From positions 1 to 64,000 of the forward strand of contig NZ_SJSY01000069.1 of NCBI RefSeq assembly GCF_004352915.1: a stretch of 64,000 nucleotides of DNA, given 5' to 3'. The translations under genes were made by a program, and so were the position numbers. This document shows positions 37,009-46,908 of this stretch, piece by piece. Position 1 is the first letter of the stretch; the number at the start of each line of letters is the position of its first letter. The notes below the pieces were generated by a model that did no database searches, was not told the DNA's origin, and worked only from the letters and a program-made list of their open reading frames with translations. Source of the stretch: Flavobacterium zhairuonense. GTDB lineage: Bacteria > Bacteroidota > Bacteroidia > Flavobacteriales > Flavobacteriaceae.

Positions 37009-38595
37009 ATGAAAACGATGAAAACATATATAAAATTATTTGCTCTTTCAAGCTTATTTGTTTTAGGAGCTTGTTCGGAGGAATTTCTAGAAACGGAACC
37101 TTACACACAAAAAGTAACCGATAACTTTTATAAAACGCCTAATGATGCTTTCCAAGGATTAGTAGCGGTTTATGATGTATTGCAACGTGAAGCATATGGC
37201 GGACCTTTATTGATTAGTGAACAAGCTTCTGACGACTGTTTTGGAGGATACGGTATTGCCGATGGTCAAGCTGATATTGAATGGGATCGTTTTTTATACG
37301 TTTCAGACAAAGACATGAACAAAGATGTTTGGTCAAATGCGTACTTAGGAATTTACAGAGCTAATATCTTATTAGAAAATTTAGGTAAAATCAATTGGGG
37401 AACTGATACTGCTTTGAAAACAAGATACGAAGCAGAAGCTCGTTTTTTAAGAGCTCACTTTCATTTCACAGCCGCTAAAATGTTTGGGGATATTATTCCG
37501 TTAGATCATACAATTACTTCAAGCGAATTTACGTTGCCAAGACAAGCTCCAGAAGTTACCTATGCTTTAATTGCTAATGATTTGAAATTTGCAGCAGATA
37601 ATCTTGGTCCAGAAAATTATTCTCAAAAAGGAAACGCAAATTTCGGACGCATCACAAAATGGGCAGCTGAAGCGTATTTGGCGAGAACATTTTTATTTTA
37701 TACTGGTGTTTACAGCAAACCAGATTTGGCTGGAGTTGTAACAAAAGCGCAAGCTGTAACTTATATTAATGATGCGGTAAACAATAGCGGACATAATTTG
37801 GTTCCTGATTTTGCAAATCTTTGGCTTGCCGCTTCTTTAGAAAACTTTGCAGGTGAAGATAATACCGAGATGGTTTGGGCGGTTCGCTTTAACGGCTCAG
37901 GAAAAGGAAATTGGGATTTGCACGAAGGAAACCGTTTCCAAGTTGATATTGCACCACGTGGAGGAGCTATTGGAAGATATGCTACAGGATGGGGAGGAGC
38001 AACAGTTAATCCGAAATTAGTTGCAACATACAGTAATTTAGACACTAGAAAAAAAGCATCATTTATTGATTATGTTGGTGAAGGTTTAAATTTTGATGCC
38101 GAAGCTAGAGAGCAACGTCAGTACACTGGATATTCTTGGAAAAAATACTGCCCAATTACTAATGCAGCGGGAACAAGTGTTGTTGAAGCAAATGGCGGAA
38201 ATTTCCAAATTGACAATTATCAAGATTATGCAATCATTCGTTTTGCAGATGTATTGCTTATGGCGGCCGAACTGAATTTGGATACAAACCCAGCAGTGGC
38301 ACAAGCCGATTTGGATAGAGTTCGTGATCGTGCTTTCAAAAACACTACAAATCGTAAAACGGCTACCAAAGCAGTGATTATTGAAGAACGCCAACTAGAA
38401 TTGGCACTTGAAGGGCAACGCTATTTCGATTTATTGAGACAAGGAATGACTGAGACTAAAAAAGCAATTGACAACACAACAGGAGGTTCGCAGTTTGCAG
38501 TGACATTTAGAACAGAGACACAAGGCTGGTTCCCATTGCCGCAATCTCAAATCGTACTTTCAAATGGCACAATTTCTCAAAATCCAGGTTGGTAA
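37009..38595 (+). CDS. SusD-like glycan-binding surface lipoprotein
   Basis: 528 residues (ATG 37009; a second ATG at 37018 is also possible). Lipoprotein signal with lipobox LGAC, followed by the SusD/RagB all-helical fold: SEEFLETEPYTQKVTDNFYKTPNDA, RFLRAHFHFTAAKMFGDI, LMAAELN and the C-terminal RQLELALEGQRYFDLLRQG. It forms the lid of the SusC transporter and binds the glycan at the cell surface. Starts 3 bp after the susC stop, so translational coupling is likely. Confidence 0.96.
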   Translation: MKTMKTYIKLFALSSLFVLGACSEEFLETEPYTQKVTDNFYKTPNDAFQGLVAVYDVLQREAYGGPLLISEQASDDCFGGYGIADGQADIEWDRFLYVSDKDMNKDVWSNAYLGIYRANILLENLGKINWGTDTALKTRYEAEARFLRAHFHFTAAKMFGDIIPLDHTITSSEFTLPRQAPEVTYALIANDLKFAADNLGPENYSQKGNANFGRITKWAAEAYLARTFLFYTGVYSKPDLAGVVTKAQAVTYINDAVNNSGHNLVPDFANLWLAASLENFAGEDNTEMVWAVRFNGSGKGNWDLHEGNRFQVDIAPRGGAIGRYATGWGGATVNPKLVATYSNLDTRKKASFIDYVGEGLNFDAEAREQRQYTGYSWKKYCPITNAAGTSVVEANGGNFQIDNYQDYAIIRFADVLLMAAELNLDTNPAVAQADLDRVRDRAFKNTTNRKTATKAVIIEERQLELALEGQRYFDLLRQGMTETKKAIDNTTGGSQFAVTFRTETQGWFPLPQSQIVLSNGTISQNPGW

Positions 38596-38609
38596 TTAAC
38601 TCAAAAACA

Positions 38610-39470
38610 ATGATTATGAAACGTATACTATATATATTATTTGCGGCAGTAACCATAAGTTCACTATTATTTTCATGCGATGCCGTTGAAGATCGTGAGA
38701 CTTTGCCTGCAGTTACTTTGACACCGTCAACACTTAAGTTTTCAGTAACACAAAATCCGACAAACAAAAATCAGATTGTTTTAAAAAATGACGATCCAAC
38801 TGTAGTTCCGTATTGGAAATATGTTGATGCAAGTGGAAACGAATTAGGACATTCTAACAAAAGCAGTGACAATGTGGTATTTCCTTTTGCTGGAAAATAT
38901 ACCGTTTATTTCACAGCCTACACACGTGGAGGTTCTGTAGAAGCAGCTCCAGTTTCAATTACAGTTACTGAAAATGATGTAACTTATTTTAAAGACCCAA
39001 AATGGAATATGTTGACAAATGGTGTAGCAGGAAAAACTTGGATTTTAGATATGGCAAGTCCAGTAGGTTGGGCTGGTTTGGATTACCCTGCGGCAACAGG
39101 TGACAACTGGAGCTGGCTTCCTGATTATGCTGGAAACTCTTGGGTGATGGCAAACAAAAACTGGGGTGAAATGTATTTTGATTTGAATGGAGGATACAAC
39201 ACTAGTGTAACACAAACTGCCATTTCAAGCGAGGCGCAAACCACAAAAAAAGGAACTTATGGTCTTGATCTTGTTAATAGCAAAATAACATTTAATGGCG
39301 GACCAGAAATGCTTTACGGTGGCGATTACTACGGAGACTGCAGCAACTGGATCACAGTCAAAGTTGTAGAACTTACTGCAACATCTTTGCGTTTGGCTGT
39401 TATTAGAGATAAAAGCCGTACTGGAGAAGGAGTTTGTTTAATTGTTTTCCACTATAAGCCAAAGTCTTAA
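38610..39470 (+). CDS. Surface glycan-binding lipoprotein with PKD domain
   Basis: 286 residues from ATG 38610, or 284 from ATG 38616, 14 bp after the susD stop. Lipobox near LLFSC. A PKD-like domain (~35-110; FPFAGKYTVYFTAYTRGGS) is followed by a Trp-rich beta domain (~125-285; GKTWILDMASPVGW, NWSWLPDYAGNSWV) that looks carbohydrate-binding. In this position polysaccharide loci encode an extra surface glycan-binding protein. Probably helps capture the polysaccharide together with SusD. No enzyme motif is visible. Confidence 0.8.
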   Translation: MIMKRILYILFAAVTISSLLFSCDAVEDRETLPAVTLTPSTLKFSVTQNPTNKNQIVLKNDDPTVVPYWKYVDASGNELGHSNKSSDNVVFPFAGKYTVYFTAYTRGGSVEAAPVSITVTENDVTYFKDPKWNMLTNGVAGKTWILDMASPVGWAGLDYPAATGDNWSWLPDYAGNSWVMANKNWGEMYFDLNGGYNTSVTQTAISSEAQTTKKGTYGLDLVNSKITFNGGPEMLYGGDYYGDCSNWITVKVVELTATSLRLAVIRDKSRTGEGVCLIVFHYKPKS

Positions 39471-39489
39471 TTACTTAGATAAGAAACTA

Positions 39490-39522
39490 ACCGGTAGGTG
39501 ATTGATACAGTCACTTATCGGT
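39490..39522 (+). terminator. Intercistronic hairpin after the susCD transport genes
   Basis: accggtaggtga (39490-39501) pairs with tcacttatcggt (39511-39522) using two G-U pairs, followed by a moderately T-rich stretch. It may partly terminate or protect the transport-gene transcript before the enzyme genes. Confidence 0.5.
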
Positions 39523-39563
39523 ATGTTTATATTTGTTTTTCAAAAACTTAAAATTATATCAAA

Positions 39564-42053
39564 ATGAAGAATGAAAGAAAATATCTAAGCGTTAGCCTGA
39601 CAGTATTAATGCTGACAGTAATTACATTATTCAGTTCATGCAAGAAAAACGAAGAGGCTTTCAGCAACCGAAAAGTTTCTTTTAATTCAGATTGGAGTTT
39701 TCATCTCAATGACAGCATTGTTGATAAAGATACTATCGGTGCAACTACAAAATGGAGAACTTTAAATGTTCCCCACGATTGGAGCATCGAAGGAAAATTT
39801 GACGAAAAAAGCCCAGCCGGATATGGCGGAGGTTCGTTGACTGGAGGCTTAGGTTGGTATAAAAAAACATTTAAAGTTGTTGCGGAAGACAGTACAAAAA
39901 TAACTTCAATCACTTTTGACGGCGTTTACAAAAACAGTGAAGTTTGGATAAATGGACATTATTTAGGAAAACGTCCAAACGGATATATTGGTTTTCAATA
40001 TGATATGTCGCCGTATTTGAATTACGGAGACAAAAATAACGAGATAATTGTTAAGGTTGACAATTCAAAACAACCCAATTCACGTTGGTATTCGGGTTCA
40101 GGAATTTTTAGAAACGTCTGGCTTGAAACGACAGATAAACTTCATGTTGAGAAATGGGGAACTTATGTAACAACTCCAAAAGTTACAACTGAAAAGGCGT
40201 CAGTAAATATTGAAACTCGAATTCAAAATGATCATTCAGATTCAAAAAAAGTAACAATTGTAACTACTATTTATAAAGAAGATGAAAAAGTAACATCAGC
40301 TACTTCTAAAGTAACACTTGCTGCAAAAAACGGTCTACTATTCAATGATAAGTTAGAAGTTGAAAATCCAATTTTATGGTCAGATGAAAATCCAGAATTG
40401 TACACAGCAGTTACAGAAATTTTAGTTGACGATAAAGTTGTAGATCAATATAAAACCAATTTTGGAATCAGAGATTTTAAATTTGACTTAGACAAAGGTT
40501 TTATTTTAAATGGAAAACAGGTTAAAATAAAAGGTGTTTGCATGCACCACGATTTAGGTCCGTTAGGTTCGGCAATCAACACGCGCGCAATCGAACGTCA
40601 GTTGGAAATTCTGAAAGAAATGGGTGTAAACGGAATCAGAACTTCTCATAATCCGCCTGCTCCAGAACTCTTAGATCTTTGCGACAAAATGGGTTTCATC
40701 GTTATGGATGAAGCTTTTGATATGTGGAAAACAAATAAAACAAAATACGACTACGCAAACGACTGGGATAAATGGCACAAAAAAGATTTGATTGACCAAT
40801 TGCTTCGTGACCGTAATCATGCCAGTGTTTTTATTTGGAGCATCGGAAATGAAATTCCGGATCAATGGAGTGAAACCGGTGTTCAAATTGCAAAAGAATT
40901 GGCCGGTATTGTTCGTGATTTTGATAAAACCCGACCATTGACAGCAGCGATGAATCCGCCAGTAAATATGAATATGGATGAGGTTACGTTGCAGTTTGAA
41001 AAAAAGAATGTACAAATTAACCCGATTGCGGCTTCTGGAGTTTTAGATTTGATCGGATATAATTATGCCCATCAAACTTACGAGCATCACAAAGAAAATT
41101 TTCCAAAAACACCTTTTATTGCGACCGAAACCACTTCAGGATTAGAGACGCGTGGTTATTATGATAACGTATCTGATCAAATCAAAAAATGGCCAGTTCG
41201 TTGGGATCTTAAATTTACAGATGGAAATCCTGGAAACACCGTTTCTGCTTACGATCAGGTTCAGGCGCCTTGGGGTTCTACACACGAAGCAACTTGGAAA
41301 GTAATCAAAAAACACGATTATCTTTCTGGAATGTATATCTGGACAGGTTTTGATTATATCGGAGAACCAACTCCTTATGAATGGCCATCGGTAAGTTCGT
41401 ATTTCGGAATTGTCGATTTAGCTGGTTTCCCAAAAGACGTTTATTATATGTATCAAAGCGAATGGACAGACAAAACTGTTCTTCACATTTTTCCGCATTG
41501 GAACTGGAAAGCAGGACAAACCGTTGATGTTTGGGCTTATTATAATAAAGCAGATGAGGTTGAACTTTTTGTAAATGGAAAATCAGTTGGAAAAAGAAGC
41601 AAAAAAGGAGATGATTTGCACGTAATGTGGAGAATTCCGTATCAAGCTGGAACCTTAAAAGCAGTTTCTCGCAAAGATGGAAAAGTAGTTTTAGAAAAAG
41701 AAATCAAAACGGCGGGAAATCCTGAAAACTTAAAATTAACTGCTGATAGAAGCACGATTAAAGCTGATGGAAATGATTTGTCATTTGTAACCGTAGATAT
41801 TTTGGACGCCAACGGAACTTTGGCTCCAAATGCAAACAACGAAATCAATTTCTCTTTAAAAGGAAATGGAAAAATCGTTGGTGTTTGCAGCGGAGATCCT
41901 GTAAGCCACGAATCATACAAAGGATCAAAACACACAGCGCTTAACGGAAAATGTTTAGTAATTGTACAATCGGACAATGAATCAGGAAGATTAGAATTGA
42001 CTGCGAAAGCAAACGGGCTGAAACAAGCCACAATTGTAATTACAACAGAATAA
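39564..42053 (+). CDS. GH2 beta-galactosidase-like lipoprotein
   Basis: 829 residues with a lipoprotein signal (lipobox LFSSC). Layout: sugar-binding beta domain (~45-215; WRTLNVPHDWSIEGKF), Ig-like domain, GH2 TIM barrel (~310-600), then DUF4982-like and further Ig-like C-terminal domains. The acid/base Glu is E430 in SIGNEIPDQW and the nucleophile is probably E522 in IATETTSG. In xyloglucan loci the GH2 enzyme removes beta-1,2-galactose from side chains; that specificity here is inferred from context. Confidence 0.92.
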   Translation: MKNERKYLSVSLTVLMLTVITLFSSCKKNEEAFSNRKVSFNSDWSFHLNDSIVDKDTIGATTKWRTLNVPHDWSIEGKFDEKSPAGYGGGSLTGGLGWYKKTFKVVAEDSTKITSITFDGVYKNSEVWINGHYLGKRPNGYIGFQYDMSPYLNYGDKNNEIIVKVDNSKQPNSRWYSGSGIFRNVWLETTDKLHVEKWGTYVTTPKVTTEKASVNIETRIQNDHSDSKKVTIVTTIYKEDEKVTSATSKVTLAAKNGLLFNDKLEVENPILWSDENPELYTAVTEILVDDKVVDQYKTNFGIRDFKFDLDKGFILNGKQVKIKGVCMHHDLGPLGSAINTRAIERQLEILKEMGVNGIRTSHNPPAPELLDLCDKMGFIVMDEAFDMWKTNKTKYDYANDWDKWHKKDLIDQLLRDRNHASVFIWSIGNEIPDQWSETGVQIAKELAGIVRDFDKTRPLTAAMNPPVNMNMDEVTLQFEKKNVQINPIAASGVLDLIGYNYAHQTYEHHKENFPKTPFIATETTSGLETRGYYDNVSDQIKKWPVRWDLKFTDGNPGNTVSAYDQVQAPWGSTHEATWKVIKKHDYLSGMYIWTGFDYIGEPTPYEWPSVSSYFGIVDLAGFPKDVYYMYQSEWTDKTVLHIFPHWNWKAGQTVDVWAYYNKADEVELFVNGKSVGKRSKKGDDLHVMWRIPYQAGTLKAVSRKDGKVVLEKEIKTAGNPENLKLTADRSTIKADGNDLSFVTVDILDANGTLAPNANNEINFSLKGNGKIVGVCSGDPVSHESYKGSKHTALNGKCLVIVQSDNESGRLELTAKANGLKQATIVITTE

Positions 42054-42074
42054 ATTTTTGAAATTTTAAATATA

Positions 42075-42179
42075 GCCACAGATTAAAAGGATTAAAAAGA
42101 TTTAAATCTGCAGGATCTTCGAGATAATGAGAAAAAAAAACTTTCGAATCCTTTTATCCCGATAACTATCGAGAGTGGC
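42075..42179. repeat. Imperfect inverted repeat between GH2 and GH31 genes
   Basis: Outer gccac (42075-42079) with gtggc (42175-42179) and inner taaaaggatt (42084-42093) with aatcctttta (42147-42156) fold into a long stem. A related sequence beginning gccacagatta occurs at 59201. No coding frame. Confidence 0.6.
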
Positions 42180-42199
42180 AAAAAAATAAAAAGTAACCA

Positions 42200-44599
42200 A
42201 TGAAAAACTCAAAATTAACCGCATTATTCTCTGCTTTTATGTTTGGATTTTTAGCCGTTCCAAATGCTAACGCCCAAATCCAAAATGCAGATGTGCTTAA
42301 TGCTCCAATAGATATCAGCAAAGATTTTCAGAATTATTTGAACACGTTTTATTTTGCCGATGAATTGGCTTCTTTTGATCCTGCAACCGGAAAAGGAGCT
42401 ATAAAATATTTGAGATACAACTATAAAACACGTCAGGCTTTCAACAACATGATGATGAAACCTGATGTAGAAAAAGCAAACGAATTCCCAACAACAGAAT
42501 ATGAGGAATCTCCAGTATTGCCGTTTGAAATTCAGTTTGTTTCAGATCGAACAATCAGAATCAAAACGACTTCTGGACCACAATTTCATCCGCAAAAGGA
42601 ATCATTGATGCTGGTTGACGGCGTTGCGCCAAATCACCCGGAATTGTGGAAATATGCTAAAATAGAAGGCGGTCACAGTTATACAAGCAAACACGGAAGA
42701 GTCGAAATTTTGACAAAACCTTGGCACGTAAAAATCTATGATGAAAATGGAAAACTGCTGACAAGCACGCTTCATGATACCGATTTCAAAAACACCTATA
42801 CGCCAACACTTCCATTTTCATACGTTCGAAGAAACAGCGATTATTCAAGAAGTATGGGCGCGGCTTTTAGCTTAGAACCAGACGAAAAAATATTTGGATG
42901 TGGTGAATCATTTACACAATTCAATAAACGCGGTCAAAAAGTAGTTTTATGGACCGATGATGCAAACGGAATCCAAAATGAAACGATGTATAAACCTATT
43001 CCATTTTACATGAGCAGTCGCGGTTACGGAGTTTTCATGCATCATTCAACACCAATTACAGTTGACTTTGGAAAATACTTTGGAAGCGCTAACGAAATGT
43101 ACATTGGAGACGATGAAGCCGATTTATTTTTCTTCATTGGTGAACCAAAAGACATTTTAGATCAATATACCAATTTGACCGGAAAAGCGGCTATGCCACC
43201 ACTTTGGTCTTTTGGGTTTTGGATGAGCCGAATCACTTATTTTACTGAAAAAGAAGGTCGCGATGTCGCAAAGGATTTGCGTAAATATAAAATTCCAACG
43301 GATGTTATTCATTATGATACCGGTTGGTTTGATGTTGATTGGAGAAACAACTACGAGTTTGCAAAATCTCGTTTCCCAGATGCTCAAAAAATGATGGCAG
43401 ATTTGAAGGAAGATGGTTTCCATGTGTGTTTGTGGCAATTGCCGTATTTCACACCAAAGAATACGTTGTTTCCTGAAATCATGGACAAAAACTTAGCGGT
43501 AAGAGACAGAAAAGGAAATCTTCCATACGAAGATGCTGTTTTAGATTTCTCAAATCCTGAAACCGTTTCTTGGTATCAAGGGAAATTGAAAAAATTATTT
43601 GATCAAGGCGTTTCGGTTTTCAAAGTTGATTTTGGAGAAGCGGCACCGCCAGACGGAATTTATCATTCAGGAAGAACGGGTTTTTATGAGCACAATTTAT
43701 ATCCACTTCGATATAATAAGGCTGTAGCCGAAATTACTCAGAAAGAAAAAGGATATACTTTAATTTGGGCGAGAAGCACTTGGGCAGGAAGTCAGCGTTA
43801 CCCTTTGCATTGGGGTGGAGATGCCGAAACGTCAAACGGAGCAATGTCGGCAGAATTACGTGGCGGACTTTCACTTGGATTAAGCGGATTCAGTTTCTGG
43901 AGTCATGATGTTGGAGGATTCGCAACAAAATCACCAGAGAATTTATACAGAAGATGGGCGCCTTTTGGAATGTTTACTTCACATGTAAGAAGCCACGGAG
44001 AGCCTCCACGCGAACCTTGGTTATATAGCAAAGATTTCTTGGAAGGATTTAGAAAAGCTGATAATATGCGTTACGAATTAATGCCATATATCTACGCTCA
44101 AGCAAAAGAAAGTTCTCAAAAAGGATTGCCAATGATGCGTGCATTATTTGTAGAATATCCAAATGATCCGGGAGCTTGGTTGGTTGACAACGAATATTTA
44201 TTTGGTTCAAGTATTTTAGTCGCTCCGCTTTTTGAAGAAGTAACAGAAAGAGATGTTTATCTTCCAGAAGGAACTTGGATTGATTATCAAACTAAAAAAG
44301 TATATCAGTCTGGCTGGCACAAAATTAAAGCAGGTGAAGTGCCAATTGTGGTTTTAGTAAAAGATGGAACTGCAATTCCGCACATCGGTTTAGCGCAGTC
44401 TACAAAAGATATGGATTGGAGCAAATTGACATTAAAAGTTTACGCAAGTGATAAAACCACTTCGGCAACAGCCAAAGTATTTTTACCAAATGGCGATGCC
44501 GTTCAGGAAATAAAAGTGACTAAAAATGGAAATAATTTTGACGTAACCGCAAATCCATTAAACGGAAAAACCACTTTTAAAACAGAGTGGATAAAATAA
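42200..44599 (+). CDS. GH31 alpha-xylosidase
   Basis: 799 residues with a signal peptide (cleavage near NANAQ). N-terminal beta-sandwich domains lead to the GH31 barrel. The nucleophile is D477 in FKVDFGEA, the KxDFGE form typical of alpha-xylosidases rather than alpha-glucosidases. The acid/base is D541 in WGGDAETS. C-terminal beta domains follow. In xyloglucan breakdown this enzyme removes terminal alpha-1,6-xylose from the non-reducing end of oligosaccharides, in the periplasm. It follows GH2 in the enzyme run of the locus. Confidence 0.94.
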   Translation: MKNSKLTALFSAFMFGFLAVPNANAQIQNADVLNAPIDISKDFQNYLNTFYFADELASFDPATGKGAIKYLRYNYKTRQAFNNMMMKPDVEKANEFPTTEYEESPVLPFEIQFVSDRTIRIKTTSGPQFHPQKESLMLVDGVAPNHPELWKYAKIEGGHSYTSKHGRVEILTKPWHVKIYDENGKLLTSTLHDTDFKNTYTPTLPFSYVRRNSDYSRSMGAAFSLEPDEKIFGCGESFTQFNKRGQKVVLWTDDANGIQNETMYKPIPFYMSSRGYGVFMHHSTPITVDFGKYFGSANEMYIGDDEADLFFFIGEPKDILDQYTNLTGKAAMPPLWSFGFWMSRITYFTEKEGRDVAKDLRKYKIPTDVIHYDTGWFDVDWRNNYEFAKSRFPDAQKMMADLKEDGFHVCLWQLPYFTPKNTLFPEIMDKNLAVRDRKGNLPYEDAVLDFSNPETVSWYQGKLKKLFDQGVSVFKVDFGEAAPPDGIYHSGRTGFYEHNLYPLRYNKAVAEITQKEKGYTLIWARSTWAGSQRYPLHWGGDAETSNGAMSAELRGGLSLGLSGFSFWSHDVGGFATKSPENLYRRWAPFGMFTSHVRSHGEPPREPWLYSKDFLEGFRKADNMRYELMPYIYAQAKESSQKGLPMMRALFVEYPNDPGAWLVDNEYLFGSSILVAPLFEEVTERDVYLPEGTWIDYQTKKVYQSGWHKIKAGEVPIVVLVKDGTAIPHIGLAQSTKDMDWSKLTLKVYASDKTTSATAKVFLPNGDAVQEIKVTKNGNNFDVTANPLNGKTTFKTEWIK

Positions 44600-44607
44600 A
44601 AAAAGTT

Positions 44608-44666
44608 GCCACGAATTACACGAATTTGCACAAATTAAATTCGCGATAATTCGTGCAATTCGTGGC
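44608..44666. repeat. Inverted repeat between GH31 and GH97 genes
   Basis: gccacgaattacacgaatt (44608-44626) pairs with aattcgtgcaattcgtggc (44648-44666) at 18 of 19 positions. It starts 8 bp after the GH31 stop and ends in a run of As. A different family from the other PUL repeats. Confidence 0.75.
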
Positions 44667-44773
44667 AAAAAAATAATCCCAACGAGGATAAAAATAAGTT
44701 TTTGTTGAGTTTTTAAATCGGGTGAAAACCTCTTTTTTGCCCGATTTATTAAAAATGAATTAAGAAAATGACC

Positions 44774-46780
44774 ATGAAAAAACACCTGATTCTTCCCGCT
44801 TTATTACTTTCAATTTCGATCGGATATAGCCAAAAAAATAAAAGCGCTTACGAATTGGCATCGCCAAACGGACAAAATAAAATCAAATTTGAGCTAGTAA
44901 AAAATGCTCCAAAATATGCCGTTTCTCACAGAAAGACAGAAGTAATTTCTCCGTCTGACATGGGATTTGTATTAAAAGGAAATGAAGACCTGAGTTCAAA
45001 TTTCGAAATTAAAGGAGCTAAAACTTCTACGTTTGACGAAACTTGGGAACAAGTTTGGGGAGAAAAGAAAAACATCAGAAATCACTACAATCAATTGACA
45101 GTCGATTTACAGCAGAAAACAGGAAACAAAAGAAAATTACAGATTCAGTTTCGTGCTTTCGACGATGGAGTTGCGTTTCGATATGTTTATCCAAAACAAA
45201 ATGTAAAAGACAGTATTTTCATCATGGATGAAAAGACAACTTTCAATTTAAAAGAAGACGGAAAAGCATGGTGGATTCCGGCAAACAGAGAAAATCGCGA
45301 CGAGTATTTGTTTAAAGATGCACCAGTAAGTACGTTGGATACAGTTTTGACGCCATTAACAATCGAAAGTAAAAGCGGATTGGCATTGAGTTTTCACGAA
45401 GCAAACTTAGTTGATTTTGCGAGTATGACTTTGGTGAACAACAAAGGAACAGAATTAAAATCGGATTTAGTTCCGTGGGCTGATGGTGTAAAAGTTCGTG
45501 TGAAAGATTCGTTTACTTCATCTTGGAGAACCATTCAAATTGGAGAAAATGCTGGGGAATTGATTACTTCTTATTTGGTTTTAAATCTTAATGAGCCAAA
45601 CAAATTAAAAAATACAAACAGTTATTTCAAACCTTATAAATACTTAGGAATCTGGTGGGGAATGCACATCGGGAAATATACTTTTTGGGAAAGTGATAAA
45701 CAAGGAGCAACTACAAAACACGCCGAAGAATATATTGATTTTACTGCAAAAGAAGGTTTCAATCATTTATTGATCGAAGGCTGGAACAAAGGCTGGACGC
45801 CAGGCTGGTATGAAAACCGTATGCACATGTTCAGTTTTACTAAAAGTGCAGATAATTTCGATTTAGAAAAGGTAGTGGAGTACGGAAAAAAACACAATGT
45901 TGAGTTAATCGGATATCACGAAACAGGTTCTAACTTAATTAACTACTTAAAAGAAGTTGACGAAGGTTTTGCCTTATACAAAAAATTGGGAATCCATACC
46001 GTAAAAATTGGTCACGTAGGTTCTAAATTGAATATGAAACAAATGCACTTTGGACAATTTGGAGTAAATTATTTCAGATATATTTTGGAAAAAGCGGCAC
46101 AATACGATTTAGCGGTTTTATACCACGAATCAATAAAAGATACAGGAGAAAGAAGAACGTATCCAAACATGGTTTCGAGAGAAGCAGCGCGCGGACAAGA
46201 ATATAATGCTTGGAGCGAAGGAAATCCACCAAATCACTTAACAATTATTCCGTTTACAAGATTGCTTTCTGGTCCAATGGATTTTACTCCAGGAATTTTT
46301 GATGTTGAGGTAAAACAAGGCTATCCAGGAAAAAGAATTCAGGGAACAGTTGGACAGCAATTGGCACTATATGTAACCATTTATGCTCCAATTCAAATGT
46401 TGGCAGATCTTCCAGAAAATTACGAAGGAAAACCAGCATTACAATTCTTAAAAGATGTTCCGACAGATTGGGAAGACACTAAAATCCTAGAAGGAAAAAT
46501 TGGTGAATACATCACAACAGCAAGAAAAGACAGAAACAGCGCAGATTGGTATTTAGGAACTTTGACCAATGAAAAACCAAGAAATGTTGAGGTTTCATTA
46601 TCATTTTTAGATCCAAATGCAACTTATGAAGCGCAAATTTATGTAGATGCAGAAGGAACAGATCAAACACATAATCCAGAAGCAGTGGCAATTTCTAAGA
46701 AAACAGTAAAAGCATCAGATAAATTACAATTGAAATTAGGCGGAGCTGGCGGTGGTGCAGTGAGATTCAAAAAGCTGTAA
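44774..46780 (+). CDS. GH97 alpha-glucosidase/alpha-galactosidase, SusB-like
   Basis: 668 residues from ATG 44774 (an ATG at 44768 adds two residues). Signal peptide ending GYSQ, N-terminal beta-sandwich (~25-270), (beta/alpha)8 barrel and a C-terminal beta domain. Three glutamates, E383 (GYHETGSN), E452 (LYHESIKD) and E476 (RGQEYN), have the same spacing (69 and 24) as I recall for E439/E508/E532 of Bacteroides SusB. This points to the inverting, alpha-glucosidase-like branch rather than the retaining alpha-galactosidases. Its substrate in a xyloglucan-type locus is unclear. Confidence 0.9.
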   Translation: MKKHLILPALLLSISIGYSQKNKSAYELASPNGQNKIKFELVKNAPKYAVSHRKTEVISPSDMGFVLKGNEDLSSNFEIKGAKTSTFDETWEQVWGEKKNIRNHYNQLTVDLQQKTGNKRKLQIQFRAFDDGVAFRYVYPKQNVKDSIFIMDEKTTFNLKEDGKAWWIPANRENRDEYLFKDAPVSTLDTVLTPLTIESKSGLALSFHEANLVDFASMTLVNNKGTELKSDLVPWADGVKVRVKDSFTSSWRTIQIGENAGELITSYLVLNLNEPNKLKNTNSYFKPYKYLGIWWGMHIGKYTFWESDKQGATTKHAEEYIDFTAKEGFNHLLIEGWNKGWTPGWYENRMHMFSFTKSADNFDLEKVVEYGKKHNVELIGYHETGSNLINYLKEVDEGFALYKKLGIHTVKIGHVGSKLNMKQMHFGQFGVNYFRYILEKAAQYDLAVLYHESIKDTGERRTYPNMVSREAARGQEYNAWSEGNPPNHLTIIPFTRLLSGPMDFTPGIFDVEVKQGYPGKRIQGTVGQQLALYVTIYAPIQMLADLPENYEGKPALQFLKDVPTDWEDTKILEGKIGEYITTARKDRNSADWYLGTLTNEKPRNVEVSLSFLDPNATYEAQIYVDAEGTDQTHNPEAVAISKKTVKASDKLQLKLGGAGGGAVRFKKL

Positions 46781-46793
46781 TTATTAATTTCTC

Positions 46794-46825
46794 AAACCCG
46801 ACAGGTTTTAAAACCTGTCGGGTTT
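46794..46825 (+). repeat. Palindromic repeat/terminator-like hairpin after GH97
   Basis: aaacccgacaggtttt (46794-46809) and aaaacctgtcgggttt (46810-46825) form a perfect 32-bp palindrome, 13 bp past the GH97 stop. A second copy with one extra A is at 57108-57140, where it acts as a terminator. Confidence 0.85.
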
Positions 46826-46849
46826 CGTAACGCAACGATTACGCATACT

Positions 46850-46877
46850 TGTAGAGACGCATTTTAATGCGTCTACG
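46850..46877. repeat. Interspersed palindromic repeat, copy 3
   Basis: Identical over 28 nt to 25218-25245. An ATG inside it (46867) is in frame with the GH39 gene but is repeat-derived and is not a likely start. Confidence 0.85.
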
Positions 46878-46908
46878 TTCCAATAATCAAATAAATATTT
46901 ATTATCAA

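Noticed and set aside
46867-46908. ATG 46867 as the start of the GH39 gene
   Set aside because: It lies in a palindromic repeat and gives no sensible signal peptide; ATG 46909 does.
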